The notes beneath the pieces are model-generated. The model made no database searches and was not told the origin of the DNA. It worked only from the letters and a program-made list of their open reading frames with translations. A stretch of 64,000 bases of DNA from Isoptericola halotolerans (GTDB lineage Bacteria; Actinomycetota; Actinomycetes; Actinomycetales; Cellulomonadaceae): NCBI RefSeq assembly GCF_013149785.1, contig NZ_JABEZU010000005.1:124001-188000 (forward strand). The letters run 5' to 3'. A program made the position numbers and the translations under genes. Shown here piece after piece: positions 54,619 to 61,729 of the stretch. Every line of letters begins with the position of its first letter. Position 1 is the first letter of the stretch.

Positions 54619-54686
54619 TGTGGGCGGGAAATCTGGCCCGATACGCCCGGTGCGTACCCTTCTTAGGCCCAGATTTCCCGCCCACA
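54619..54686. repeat. Large inverted repeat between convergent genes
   Basis: Perfect 18-base arms (54619-54636 and 54669-54686, starting TGTGGGCGGGAAATCTGG) enclose 32 bases. An inner TACGC/GCGTA stem (about 54642-54656) lies within the loop. It lies between the response regulator stop (54611) and the lectin gene stop (54696), where a bidirectional terminator is expected. No T-run follows either arm, and the arms are longer than usual, so a repeat element or replication/recombination site is also possible. Confidence 0.7.
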
Positions 54687-54695
54687 ACAGGGTGC

Positions 54696-56324
54696 TCAGC
54701 AGGTCTGGTTGCTGCTGTTGTTCCAGGTGATGTTGCTGACCCGCGTGTTGACCGCGCAGGGGGACTCGCGCAGCGTCACCCCGTTGAGCGTGAGGTTCGA
54801 GAACGTCACGTCCCGGGTGTTCGCGAACTCCGAGCGTGCCGCGATGCGGATGCCGCCCGGGCCGGACACGGTGCCGCCCTGGGAGGCGATGGTGACGTTG
54901 TAGCAGTTCTCGATGAGGATGGAGTCGCCGCCGGTGTTCGCGATGTCCACGCGCCCGATCTCCACCCCGCCGGACTGCGAGACGCAGAAGATGCCCCGGC
55001 CGCCGCCGCGGGCGACGACCTCGCCCACCCGGATGTTCGTGGGGTAGCTGTTCCCGACGGCACCGTTGCGGTTGGCCATCCGGAAGGCGGCGTACCCGGT
55101 GCCGGTCCCGGCCCCCTGCCCGTCGACCTTCCCGACGGTGGCGTTGACGGTGTCGTTGAGCAGCAGGCCCGCGTACCCGGTGTTGCGGGCGGTCACGGTG
55201 CCGATCGTCAGCCCGTCCACGCCGTAGGTCTCCACCCCGTGCGACCCGGTGCCGGAGACGTACACGTTGTCGACCCGGATGTTGCGGGCCTCGCGCACCG
55301 CGTCGTTGTCGCGGGAGTCGATCCGCAGCCCGTGCCCGCCGGACATCCGCAGATCGATCTGCCCGAGGTGGACGTCGGAGGAGGTCCGCACCCAGATCCC
55401 GAAGTAGGGCGCGCCGGTCAGCGACAGGTGCGGCACGGACACGTCGCGTGCGTGCCGGATGCGGATGGCGGCGTTGTTGGCGGTGGCCGAGCCGGTGACG
55501 TTGATCGTGCCGCAGACCTCCAGCGAGGTGTGGCTCGGCAGGTTGATCGACGTGGAGCCCGGCATCGAGCCGGACCCGCGGACGACGACGCGCTGCTGGG
55601 TGGTGCGCCCGGCGGTGAGCCCGCCGACGGCGGCGCGGACGGCCGCGACCATGTCGCTGCCCGTGTAGAGGGTGGTGCCGCCGCGACGGGCGGTCCAGGT
55701 GGAGCCGGACTGCACGGCCTCGGTGGTGAAGGAGCCGGCGCCGCACTCGGTCGACCCTCCACCACCGACCTGCACGAGGTCCCACACCTGGTTCGCCCCG
55801 CCCAGCGAGGTGAACTGGCTGAGCCGCGCGGCGGGCTCGCTGGACCACTCCCAGACCTCGAGCGCCTTGCCGCTGTGCCGGTTGAGGAGCTGGACGCCCC
55901 CGGAGGTGTCCACGGGACGCCACTGCTGGTTGGCGCCCGCGTTGTCGGTGTACTGGCGGATCTCGGCGCCGTCCGCGGTGGAGCGCTCCCAGACCTCGAG
56001 CGCCTTGCCGGAGTGGACCGACACGATGCGGTAGTGGCCGGACCCCGCGTCGACGAAGCGCCACCGCTGCCACGCGGCATCGGTGCGGTGCCACTGGATG
56101 ATCTCGGCACCGTTGGCGGTCGAGGCGTTCAGCACGTCGGCCACGAGGCCGCTGTGCCGGTTGACCAGCACGTACTCGGCGGAGGTGTCGATGGTGGCGG
56201 CCCGGGCGGCGGGCGCGCCGACGACGGTCAGCGTCGCCACGGCGACCAGCAGGGCGGCGAGCGACGCCACCAGCCGTCGGGTGCTCCGCCACGGGGTGTT
56301 GCTCGGGAAAGCGATCGTTCGCAC
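54696..56324 (-). CDS. Secreted ricin-lectin/right-handed beta-helix protein
   Basis: A 542-residue exported protein. The signal peptide runs to about residue 43 (LVASLAALLVAVATLTVVGAPAARA). Residues about 45-190 form a ricin B-type lectin with QxW-like repeats (NRHSGLVADVLNASTANGAEIIQW, SGKALEVWERSTADGAEIRQYTDNAGANQQW, SGKALEVWEWSSEPAARL). The rest (about 200-542) is a parallel beta-helix with regular turns, for example RNIRVDNVYVSGTGSHGVETYGVDGLTIGTVTARNTGYAGLLLNDTVNATVG. These helices occur in pectate lyases and phage tailspikes. A polysaccharide-targeting enzyme is likely; the substrate is unknown. Its 3' end meets the large inverted repeat. Confidence 0.85.
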   Translation of the reverse strand: MRTIAFPSNTPWRSTRRLVASLAALLVAVATLTVVGAPAARAATIDTSAEYVLVNRHSGLVADVLNASTANGAEIIQWHRTDAAWQRWRFVDAGSGHYRIVSVHSGKALEVWERSTADGAEIRQYTDNAGANQQWRPVDTSGGVQLLNRHSGKALEVWEWSSEPAARLSQFTSLGGANQVWDLVQVGGGGSTECGAGSFTTEAVQSGSTWTARRGGTTLYTGSDMVAAVRAAVGGLTAGRTTQQRVVVRGSGSMPGSTSINLPSHTSLEVCGTINVTGSATANNAAIRIRHARDVSVPHLSLTGAPYFGIWVRTSSDVHLGQIDLRMSGGHGLRIDSRDNDAVREARNIRVDNVYVSGTGSHGVETYGVDGLTIGTVTARNTGYAGLLLNDTVNATVGKVDGQGAGTGTGYAAFRMANRNGAVGNSYPTNIRVGEVVARGGGRGIFCVSQSGGVEIGRVDIANTGGDSILIENCYNVTIASQGGTVSGPGGIRIAARSEFANTRDVTFSNLTLNGVTLRESPCAVNTRVSNITWNNSSNQTC

Positions 56325-56435
56325 GTCGTGCTCCTTTGCATCGAAGGCGTGCCGCGCGGCCCCCTCGCCGCGGCTCTACAACGATGAATCTATGGGGAGA
56401 CCGTCGCCGGAGGAAAGCGCTGTCTCAGCCCGTGG

Positions 56436-56441
56436 GACGAT
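56436..56441 (+). promoter_or_regulatory. Leaderless-type -10 of the small membrane protein gene
   Basis: GACGAT lies 6 bases before the GTG at 56448, and no Shine-Dalgarno sequence is present. The spacer 56325-56447 holds no gene besides this element and the start region of the lectin gene. Confidence 0.35.
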
Positions 56442-56447
56442 GGGCGG

Positions 56448-56669
56448 GTGCAGATCCCTCTGGTGTGGTCCCTCGTCCTGCTCGTCGCTGCGGTGTGGAA
56501 CCTGGTGGTGTGGCCGCAGTTCTGGCGCAGGGTGACCAAGGACCCGCGTGCTCGCGACGAGGCCGGCCGTCCCACCCGCTTCTACACCGTGCACGCCGTC
56601 CTGGTGGTGGTCTCCGTGGTTCTGGCGCTGCTGGTCGGTGTCGTGGGAGTGCTCGGACTCGTCGCCTGA
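56448..56669 (+). CDS. SCO4848-type small membrane protein
   Basis: The product is 73 residues with two membrane helices: VWSLVLLVAAVWNLVVWPQFWRRV and YTVHAVLVVVSVVLALLVGVVGVLGLV. A central KDPRARDEAGRPTRF loop is characteristic of the SCO4848 family, which is widespread in actinomycetes and of unknown function. It lies directly upstream of ku in the same orientation, 45 bases apart, but both have their own leaderless-type hexamer. Confidence 0.8.
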   Translation: MQIPLVWSLVLLVAAVWNLVVWPQFWRRVTKDPRARDEAGRPTRFYTVHAVLVVVSVVLALLVGVVGVLGLVA

Positions 56670-56714
56670 ACGACCCGTCCTGCGCGGACGCGCGTTGCGC
56701 GTGACCATGGGGTC

Positions 56715-57506
56715 ATGAGGGCGATCTGGAAGGGTGCCGTGACGTTCGGCCTCGTCAACGTCCCGGTGAAGCTGTACAGCGCCACGTCGGGTCATGACGT
56801 GCCGCTGCACCAGGTGCACGACGCGGACGGCGGCCGGATCCGCTACCGGCGGGTCTGCGAGCTCGACGGCGAGACGGTGCCGTACGAGCACATCGACAAG
56901 GCCTACGAGGACGGCGAGCAGGTCGTCGTCCTCACCAAGGAGGACTTCTCCGCGCTGCCGGCCGAGAGCAACCGCGAGATCGAGGTCGTCGAGTTCGTGC
57001 CCAGCGACCAGGTGGACCCGGTCCTGCTGGACCGCACCTACTACCTCGAGCCGGACTCCAAGAGCCCCAAGGCGTACGTGCTCCTGCGCCGCACGCTGGA
57101 GGAGACGGACCGCACCGCGATCGTGAAGTTCGCGCTGCGGCAGCGCACCCGGCTCGCGGCGCTCCGCGTCCGCGAGGAGGTCCTGACGCTGCAGACGCTG
57201 CTGTGGGCCGACGAGATCCGGGAGGCCGAGTTTCCCTCGCTGGACGGCTCGGTCTCGGTCTCGGACAAGGAGCTCGCGATGTCCGCCCAGCTCGTGTCGA
57301 GCTACGAGTCCGACTTCACCCCGGAGGACTACACCGACGAGTACCAGGTCCAGCTCCGGCAGCTCATCGACGCCAAGATCGAGAAGGGCGACACGATGGA
57401 TCCGGCCGAGACCTTCGGGGAGAAGGAGGAGGGCGAGGGCGGCGAGGTCATCGACCTCATGGACGCGCTGCGGCGCAGCGTCGAGGGGGCCAAGAAGACG
57501 GGCTGA
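56715..57506 (+). CDS. ku: Ku protein, non-homologous end joining
   Basis: A 263-residue bacterial Ku homodimer subunit. It starts MRAIWKGAVTFGLVNVPVKLYSATSGHDVPLHQVHDADGGRIRYRRVCE, the family signature. VEFVPSDQVDPVLLDRTYYLEPDSKSPKAYVLLRRTLEETDR and FTPEDYTDEYQVQLRQLIDAKIEKG also fit. It rings DNA ends and recruits LigD. The short acidic C-terminal tail lacks the Lys-rich extension seen in some actinobacterial Ku proteins. GACCAT lies 6 bases before the ATG (56703-56708), fitting leaderless translation. Confidence 0.96.
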   Translation: MRAIWKGAVTFGLVNVPVKLYSATSGHDVPLHQVHDADGGRIRYRRVCELDGETVPYEHIDKAYEDGEQVVVLTKEDFSALPAESNREIEVVEFVPSDQVDPVLLDRTYYLEPDSKSPKAYVLLRRTLEETDRTAIVKFALRQRTRLAALRVREEVLTLQTLLWADEIREAEFPSLDGSVSVSDKELAMSAQLVSSYESDFTPEDYTDEYQVQLRQLIDAKIEKGDTMDPAETFGEKEEGEGGEVIDLMDALRRSVEGAKKTG

Positions 57507-57812
57507 GGCTGGGGCAGACCTCTCGGCCAGTACGGACGGAAGGGCTGCCGAAGTCCGTTCTCATCGACGGCGGTCCATGGTGAATGGCGGCGACCCTGGG
57601 CTGCTTTCGTGCGCGCCATGCGGTGCGGCACCCTGGATCGCTCTCGGCTGCGAGGCGGTGCCCGACGGCGGCACACGGGCCCCGTACGGACGTTCGAGGG
57701 AAGCGTAGCGCCAGTGCGCGGCGCCATGGTGCAGACGGGCTGGAAGTGCGCCGCTCGTGGCTGCGCGAGCAGGCTCCGGTGATCGTCGACGCATCAGAGC
57801 CTGAACGCAACC
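57507..57812. other. Non-coding region after ku, no convincing gene
   Basis: These 306 bases have irregular composition, poor third-position GC bias and no conserved frame. A short direct repeat (GTACGGACG near 57532 and 57684) was noticed. It marks the boundary between the ku locus and the accessory region that follows. Confidence 0.5.
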
Positions 57813-57841
57813 TTGACGCGAGGTGGTCATCTCGTTACCTT
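57813..57841 (+). promoter_or_regulatory. Promoter of the Rhs-like gene
   Basis: TTGACG (57813-57818), a 17-base spacer and TACCTT (57836-57841) form a good housekeeping promoter. Transcription would start near 57848, about 40 bases before the GTG at 57889. CGGAG before the start may act as ribosome binding site. Confidence 0.5.
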
Positions 57842-57888
57842 CGCCTCCATCGAAGTGTCTGATTTATCGACGATGACCGGAGTGTGCA

Positions 57889-58927
57889 GTGCAGCACGTC
57901 ATGGCTGGTTCACGGCAAGTGGGGGAGAAGGCCTCCTCTCGACGATGGAGGCCGGCCGTGGCGCTGGCGGTGGCGTTGGTCTTCGTCGCGACGGACGCCA
58001 GCGCGGACGTGGGCGAGCCGGAGGCCGCGGACAGGCCGTGGGTCGAGTCCGACACGGTGTCTGTCGGCGATGTCCTGGAGGACGCTGCCGAGGCGGTCCT
58101 CGATCTCATGCCGGATGTCGGTGACGAGGACCCGGGGTCACCCGAGGTGGACGATGCCGCCGAGGAGTGGGACGAGCCGATCGAGCCCCCGCAGTGCGTG
58201 CAGGAGGCGGCATCGCCCCCCCGAGGCGTTCTGGATCGCTGCGAGCTGTGGCCATGATGTGCTGATCCTGGATGAGCTGTCGCCGTGGGACACGGTCTAC
58301 GCCACGCCGCAGGGACGGTTCGTGCGTGACACGACGGTCGTGGCGGAGCGGACCGATGTCAGCGGTGCCTGGGAGCCGGTGGATCCTCGCCTCGAGGTGG
58401 ACGGTGAGGGTGGCCTGCGGGTGGTGTCGCCGGTGGTGGAGATGGAGCTGGCTGGCGCTACGGGTCCGGGCGAGTCGTTCGCATCGTTGGCGACGAAGGA
58501 TGGTGATCTCGGCCTGGCTGTGACGGTCGGCCTGGGTGAGCCGACGGTCCAGGAGAATCGCGCGGTCTATCCGGTGCTGGACGCAGACGGTGCACTGATC
58601 GAGGACGCGGAGCTCGTGGTGCGCATCTCTCCTGACACGACCGGCTTGACCCCGGTGCTCGTGCTGGGCACACCGGGTGCCGCCGATGCTGTGCTGGCGA
58701 TGGTCGGTGAGGACGGTCTGGGCTTCGAGATCTCGACTGGTCAAGGTTTGGAGCTGGTGCAGGTCGGTTCGGACGAGGTTGGCGTCACTGTTGTCGCTGA
58801 GGGAGAGGGTGCGGCGGCGCCGGTTCTGGAGGTGCTGCCTGCCTACCAGTGGGACTCGGCCGGAATTGGTCTCGGCTGGCAGTACGGTGCGCATATTGAG
58901 TCGGGCAAGTACTGGACACAACACTGA
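57889..58927 (+). pseudogene. Secreted protein resembling the N-terminus of a Rhs-type protein, frameshifted in a C-run
   Basis: The N-terminal part (57889 to about 58215) has a signal peptide (RRWRPAVALAVALVFVATDASA) and an acidic region ending QCVQEAASPP. The match continues only in the +1 frame as EAFWIAASCGHDVLILDELSPWDTVYATPQG through WEPVDPRLEVDGEGGLRV, VVEMELAG, LVVRISPDTTGLTPVLVL and the end YQWDSAGIGLGWQYGAHIESGKYWTQH. Seven Cs at 58216-58222 cause the break; six would restore the frame. The sequence resembles the leader of giant actinobacterial Rhs/YD-repeat surface proteins, including the WDSAG element, but no repeats follow. It may be a remnant, a short stand-alone form, or a slippage-controlled gene. 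Confidence 0.6.
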
Positions 58928-58956
58928 TCTGCAAGATGATGGAATCGAGTTGAACT

Positions 58957-59202
58957 GTGGAACCTGTCGTGCTCGTAGCTAGCTTGGCAATGGTCATGTT
59001 TGGCATAGTTTGCCTGGCGTTCCGAAAAGCAATTGGCGCCAAACTCTACCAGATGTCGGACCGCTGGCTTCCTCGCCCGCTTGCAAAGTCGGTAAAAGAG
59101 GCGCCCATGGGTATCGATATGCAAAGGCGGACTGCGATCGTCGGGGCGGCATTCATGACAATAGGTATATTATCCATCGCGATGGATGGTCTATTTTCTT
59201 GA
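58957..59202 (+). CDS. Small two-helix membrane protein next to the Rhs-like gene
   Basis: The product is 81 residues from the GTG at 58957. Two hydrophobic segments, VVLVASLAMVMFGIVCLAF (4-22) and VGAAFMTIGILSIAMDGLF (60-79), flank a basic/amphipathic loop (RKAIGAKLYQMSDRWLPRPLAKSVKEAPMGIDMQRR). The base composition is clearly lower in GC than the neighbours, suggesting recent acquisition. The ribosome binding site is weak. It lies 29 bases downstream of the Rhs-like gene and upstream of the IS element. It could be an immunity protein or partner of that locus, but nothing proves it. A general small membrane protein is the safer label. Confidence 0.6.
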   Translation: MEPVVLVASLAMVMFGIVCLAFRKAIGAKLYQMSDRWLPRPLAKSVKEAPMGIDMQRRTAIVGAAFMTIGILSIAMDGLFS

Positions 59203-59339
59203 GGTTGGGATTCTGGTCTGATCCTTGGCTTGTGCGGAGTTCGTCTTTCCGGATAGGCTCGAAAGGCGACTGTTGCGCCCTGGGTTCAGTGGAGGCTCTG
59301 GTGTGTCCCGCGTTCGATGGAGTCGGATTACTGGATTCT
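59203..59339. other. Lower-GC spacer before the IS element
   Basis: This spacer has lower GC than the core window and holds no gene. Its right end abuts the putative left terminal repeat of the IS3 element at 59340. Confidence 0.4.
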
Positions 59340-59369
59340 TGTGCCACCTGACCCTGTAGGAGGGGCCTC

Positions 59370-59675
59370 GTGGGACGTCGTGGGTATCCGCCGGAGTTCC
59401 GGCGCAAGGTGTTGGACCTGCTCGAGTCGGGCCGCAAGGTCGCGGACGTGGCGGGCGATCTGGAGATCAGCGATCAGACGATCTACTCCTGGCGGCGCCA
59501 GGACCGCATCGACAAGGGCCTTGAGCCGGGCTTGACCAGTACGGAGCGGGCCGAGCTGACCGCGGCCAGGAAGCGGATCGCCGAGCTGGAGACCGAGTTG
59601 GCGATCCACCGGCGTGCGAGTGAGCGGCTGGGCAAGGTGGTGCCCCCAAAAGGCGGTTCGCAGCGATCGCGGTGA
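59370..59675 (+). CDS. IS3-family transposase OrfA
   Basis: A 101-residue HTH protein starting MGRRGYPPEFRRKVLDLLESGRKVADVAGDLEISDQTIYSWRRQ, the IS3 OrfA DNA-binding part that recognises the terminal repeats. A leucine-zipper-like helix follows (ELTAARKRIAELETELAIHRRASE). AGGAGGGG lies just before the GTG start. It overlaps orfB by four bases. The frameshift heptamer at 59645-59651 lies just before its end. Confidence 0.93.
   Translation: MGRRGYPPEFRRKVLDLLESGRKVADVAGDLEISDQTIYSWRRQDRIDKGLEPGLTSTERAELTAARKRIAELETELAIHRRASERLGKVVPPKGGSQRSR
59645..59651 (+). promoter_or_regulatory. Programmed -1 frameshift heptamer C-CCA-AAA
   Basis: In the OrfA frame the codons are CCC CCA AAA GGC. The heptamer C CCA AAA fits X_XXY_YYZ exactly. 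Slipping by -1 gives AAA AGG CGG TTC, that is KRRFAAIAVMADEG, which continues into OrfB. This is how IS3 elements make the OrfAB fusion transposase. Confidence 0.8.
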
Positions 59676-60517
59676 TGGCCGACGAAGGCCTGCCGGTCCA
59701 GCCCGCGGCGCGGGTGCTGGGCTGTTCGGAGTCGGGCTACTACGCCTCGCGGGTGCGAGCACCATCGGCCCGCCGGGTGCGGCACGCTCTGCTGACCGAG
59801 ACCATCCGCACCATCCACACCGCCTCGCGGGGTGTCTACGGCGCCCGGCGGGTGCACGCTGAGCTGACCAAGGGTCACGGCGTCCAGGTCTGGCACGGGA
59901 CCGTGGAGATGCTCATGGCTCGTGCCGGGCTCAAGGGCGTGGGGCGGACGCCCGAAGTGGCGTCGGACCCGCCCGGACCTGATCTCGAACGACCTCGTCG
60001 ATCGGCAGTTCGCCCGCGAGCGGGCGACGAGCTGTGGGTCACCGACATCACCGAGCACCCGACCAGGGAGGGCAAGGTGTATTGCACCGTCATGCTTGAT
60101 GTGTGCTCGCGGCGAGTGGTCGGGTGGTCGATCGACTCGTCGCCCACCGCGGCGCTGGTCGCCAACGCGCTCGGCATGGCCATCGAGAACCGCCGGCCAC
60201 CGGCCGGGACGATCATTCACTCCGACCACGGCGTCCAGTTCGGCTCCTGGGCCTTCACCACCCGGGCCAAGGAGTCCGGCCTGGTGCCCTCGATGGGATC
60301 GATCGGTGACTGCTACGACAATGCCGTCATCGAGAGCTTCTGGTCGCGCATGCAGGTCGAGCTCCTGAACCGACGCGGCTGGCGCACCCGCCTGGAGCTC
60401 GCCAACGCGATCTTCGAGTACCTCGAGATCTTCCACAACCGCCAGCGCCGGCACTCCGCCCTCGGCTGGCTGACACCCGTAGAGTTCGAGAACACAGCAA
60501 CGATCACCGTGGCCTAG
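59672..60517 (+). CDS. IS3-family transposase OrfB (DDE integrase domain)
   Basis: A 281-residue catalytic part. The DDE residues are D in DELWVTDITEHP, D in IIHSDHGVQFGS and E in CYDNAVIESFWSRMQ. GVYGARRVHAELTKGHG and EYLEIFHNRQRRHSALGWLTPVEFE complete the IS3 integrase pattern. The active site appears intact, so the element may still be mobile. It is translated mainly as the OrfAB fusion by the frameshift at 59645-59651; the separate ATG start gives OrfB alone. Confidence 0.93.
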   Translation: MMADEGLPVQPAARVLGCSESGYYASRVRAPSARRVRHALLTETIRTIHTASRGVYGARRVHAELTKGHGVQVWHGTVEMLMARAGLKGVGRTPEVASDPPGPDLERPRRSAVRPRAGDELWVTDITEHPTREGKVYCTVMLDVCSRRVVGWSIDSSPTAALVANALGMAIENRRPPAGTIIHSDHGVQFGSWAFTTRAKESGLVPSMGSIGDCYDNAVIESFWSRMQVELLNRRGWRTRLELANAIFEYLEIFHNRQRRHSALGWLTPVEFENTATITVA

Positions 60518-60554
60518 ATTCCAGCAACCCGGCTCCACGAAAGCCGGGGCACAC

Positions 60555-60660
60555 CACTCGGCCAACGCGTTGTCTCAGGAGTCGCCGACCGGTCCCGATC
60601 GAGGGGACCGCACCAATCTCGGCGAGGCGTTCGCCGTAGCGAATGCTCGTGCTCTGCCTG
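60555..60660 (-). pseudogene. Decayed IS3-type transposase remnant
   Basis: On the minus strand TSIRYGERLAEIGAVPSIG is readable, the segment just before the catalytic DNALAE of IS3 OrfB proteins. After a one-base shift, VGDS-stop-DNALAEWCA follows, with TGA replacing the expected TAC tyrosine codon. The fragment therefore has a frameshift and a nonsense mutation. It is cut off by the right end of the intact IS at 60554. Upstream (towards 60700) the similarity fades, and its C-terminal half is not found on the other side of the intact IS. Confidence 0.7.
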
Positions 60661-61087
60661 AGCCCAGGCGATTCCGAGCCGGAAGTTCCTGGCATTCGCG
60701 ACGACCAGGTCTGCGGCGCCAGTGACGAAGACGCGCGCGGCGTTCTGCGCCATCGTCGTGGCGGCCACCACGCGCGGTGCTGGTCGTGGATGGCTTCTTC
60801 TCCCTGGGTCGGCATGGCCTGGGCGGTGGCGCCGGCGCCGCGGACCGGCTGGTGCGTGACGTCGGATCCGGGGGGCACGCCTCGGTGGTGCCCCCCCGCC
60901 GGGTCCAGGGCGCGGTAGCTGGTGACGGGTAGTACGGGCACCGCGCGGATCGGTCGATCCGTTCAGTCGGCGATGGCGATCCTGGACGTCGAGGATCTTG
61001 CGCACCGCAGGATTCTCGGAGCGGGTGAGGCGGCGGGCGATACCCCCGGGCGGCAGCTGGACCCCTGAGGCCTCGCCGCGCCTGACC
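60661..61087. other. Degenerate region between the IS elements and the TetR gene
   Basis: About 427 bases without a convincing gene. Open frames on the minus strand are Arg/Pro-rich shadow-like. A perfect 9-bp stem GGGGGGCAC/GTGCCCCCC with a 9-base loop lies at 60871-60897. The region may hold further decayed mobile DNA. Confidence 0.5.
60871..60897. terminator. G/C hairpin in the degenerate region
   Basis: A perfect 9-bp stem (GGGGGGCAC and GTGCCCCCC) with a 9-base loop. It has no T-run, but it could stop transcription leaving the IS region. Confidence 0.35.
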
Positions 61088-61627
61088 TCAGCCCGCCGTC
61101 GTGCGGGGAGAGGCGGCCAGGCGTTCGACGATGTGCAGCAGCTCGTCGAGGTCGGGGGACTGGGCCCCGATCGAGCTGCGGTGGTAGAGGCCGTCGCTGA
61201 TCAGCATGATCGCGTGGGCGGTCGGGGCGTCCTCGACCTCGACGGCGATGGCCTCGGTCCACGTGTCGTGGGCGGTGTCCAGGGCGCTGCGGGCGTGGGG
61301 CGCCGATCCCTGGGCCAGCTGGGAGACCGCACGGAAGGCGAGGTCGAGCTCTCCGCCCACGTCCAGCGAGCTGCGCAGCAGGTAGGCCACGGGGCCCTCG
61401 GGCGCGGCCTTCATGGTGGCGACGTCGGCGGCGATCAGCTCGTGGAGGTGCTGGACGAGCCCGTCGACCAGGGCGTCGCGGGTGGGGAAGTGGTAGAGCA
61501 GGCCGCCCTTGGAGACGCCGGCGCTCTCGGCGACGGCTTCCAGGGTGGCGGAACGCTCCCCGGAGGTGACGAGGATCTCGGCGAAGGCGTGCAGCACCTT
61601 GGCTCGGGCGGCAGGGGCGGGAGGCAT
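61088..61627 (-). CDS. TetR family transcriptional regulator
   Basis: The product is 179 residues from the ATG at 61627. The N-terminal HTH reads ILVTSGERSATLEAVAESAGVSKGGLLYHFPTRDALVDGLV, the TetR pattern. The C-terminal helical domain (DVGGELDLAFRAVSQLAQGSAPHARSALD) would bind ligand. TAGTCT lies 7 bases before the start (61635-61640), so the mRNA is probably leaderless. It is divergent from the MFS exporter and most likely represses it through the palindrome at 61656-61677. Confidence 0.9.
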   Translation of the reverse strand: MPPAPAARAKVLHAFAEILVTSGERSATLEAVAESAGVSKGGLLYHFPTRDALVDGLVQHLHELIAADVATMKAAPEGPVAYLLRSSLDVGGELDLAFRAVSQLAQGSAPHARSALDTAHDTWTEAIAVEVEDAPTAHAIMLISDGLYHRSSIGAQSPDLDELLHIVERLAASPRTTAG

Positions 61628-61655
61628 GGTTGTCAGACTAGCGGTCGAGACGTTA

Positions 61656-61677
61656 CTGTACCGTCTGGACGGTACAG
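61656..61677. promoter_or_regulatory. TetR operator, perfect 22-bp palindrome
   Basis: Arms CTGTACCGTC and GACGGTACAG surround a central TG, with no mismatch. The site lies in the 102-base spacer between tetR and the divergent exporter gene, the usual location of an autoregulatory TetR operator. The TACCGTC-GACGGTA core resembles operators of TetR/DHA2 pairs in other actinomycetes. Confidence 0.8.
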
Positions 61678-61729
61678 AAGTTCGGCGCGCAGCGTCGCCC
61701 TGGCCGTCGATCGTCGTGAGAGGAACGTC

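Larger units (their letters stand above)
59340..60554 (+). mobile_element. IS3-family insertion sequence, about 1215 bp
   Basis: The element encodes OrfA and OrfB with a -1 frameshift between them. The putative ends are TGTGCC at 59340 and GGCACA ending at 60554, the TG...CA polarity of IS3. Beyond these six bases the terminal repeats match only in patches (TGTAGGAGGGG against GTGGAGCCGGG). No flanking target duplication was seen: the left flank is GATTCT and the right flank CCACTC. The right end abuts a decayed transposase of another IS3-type element, so the insertion was probably followed by rearrangement. Confidence 0.8.

Noticed and set aside
57561-57830. 89-codon minus-strand frame after ku
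   Set aside because: Arg/Pro-rich composition, no recognisable motif, no ribosome binding site and poor codon bias.
59325-60570. Target-site duplication around the IS3 element
   Set aside because: The flanks GATTCT and CCACTC share no 3-5 base repeat at the chosen ends.
60661-61020. Minus-strand frame with MAQNAARVFVTGAADLVVANARNF as a real gene
   Set aside because: It has no family similarity, runs into the decayed transposase, and lacks a start signal.
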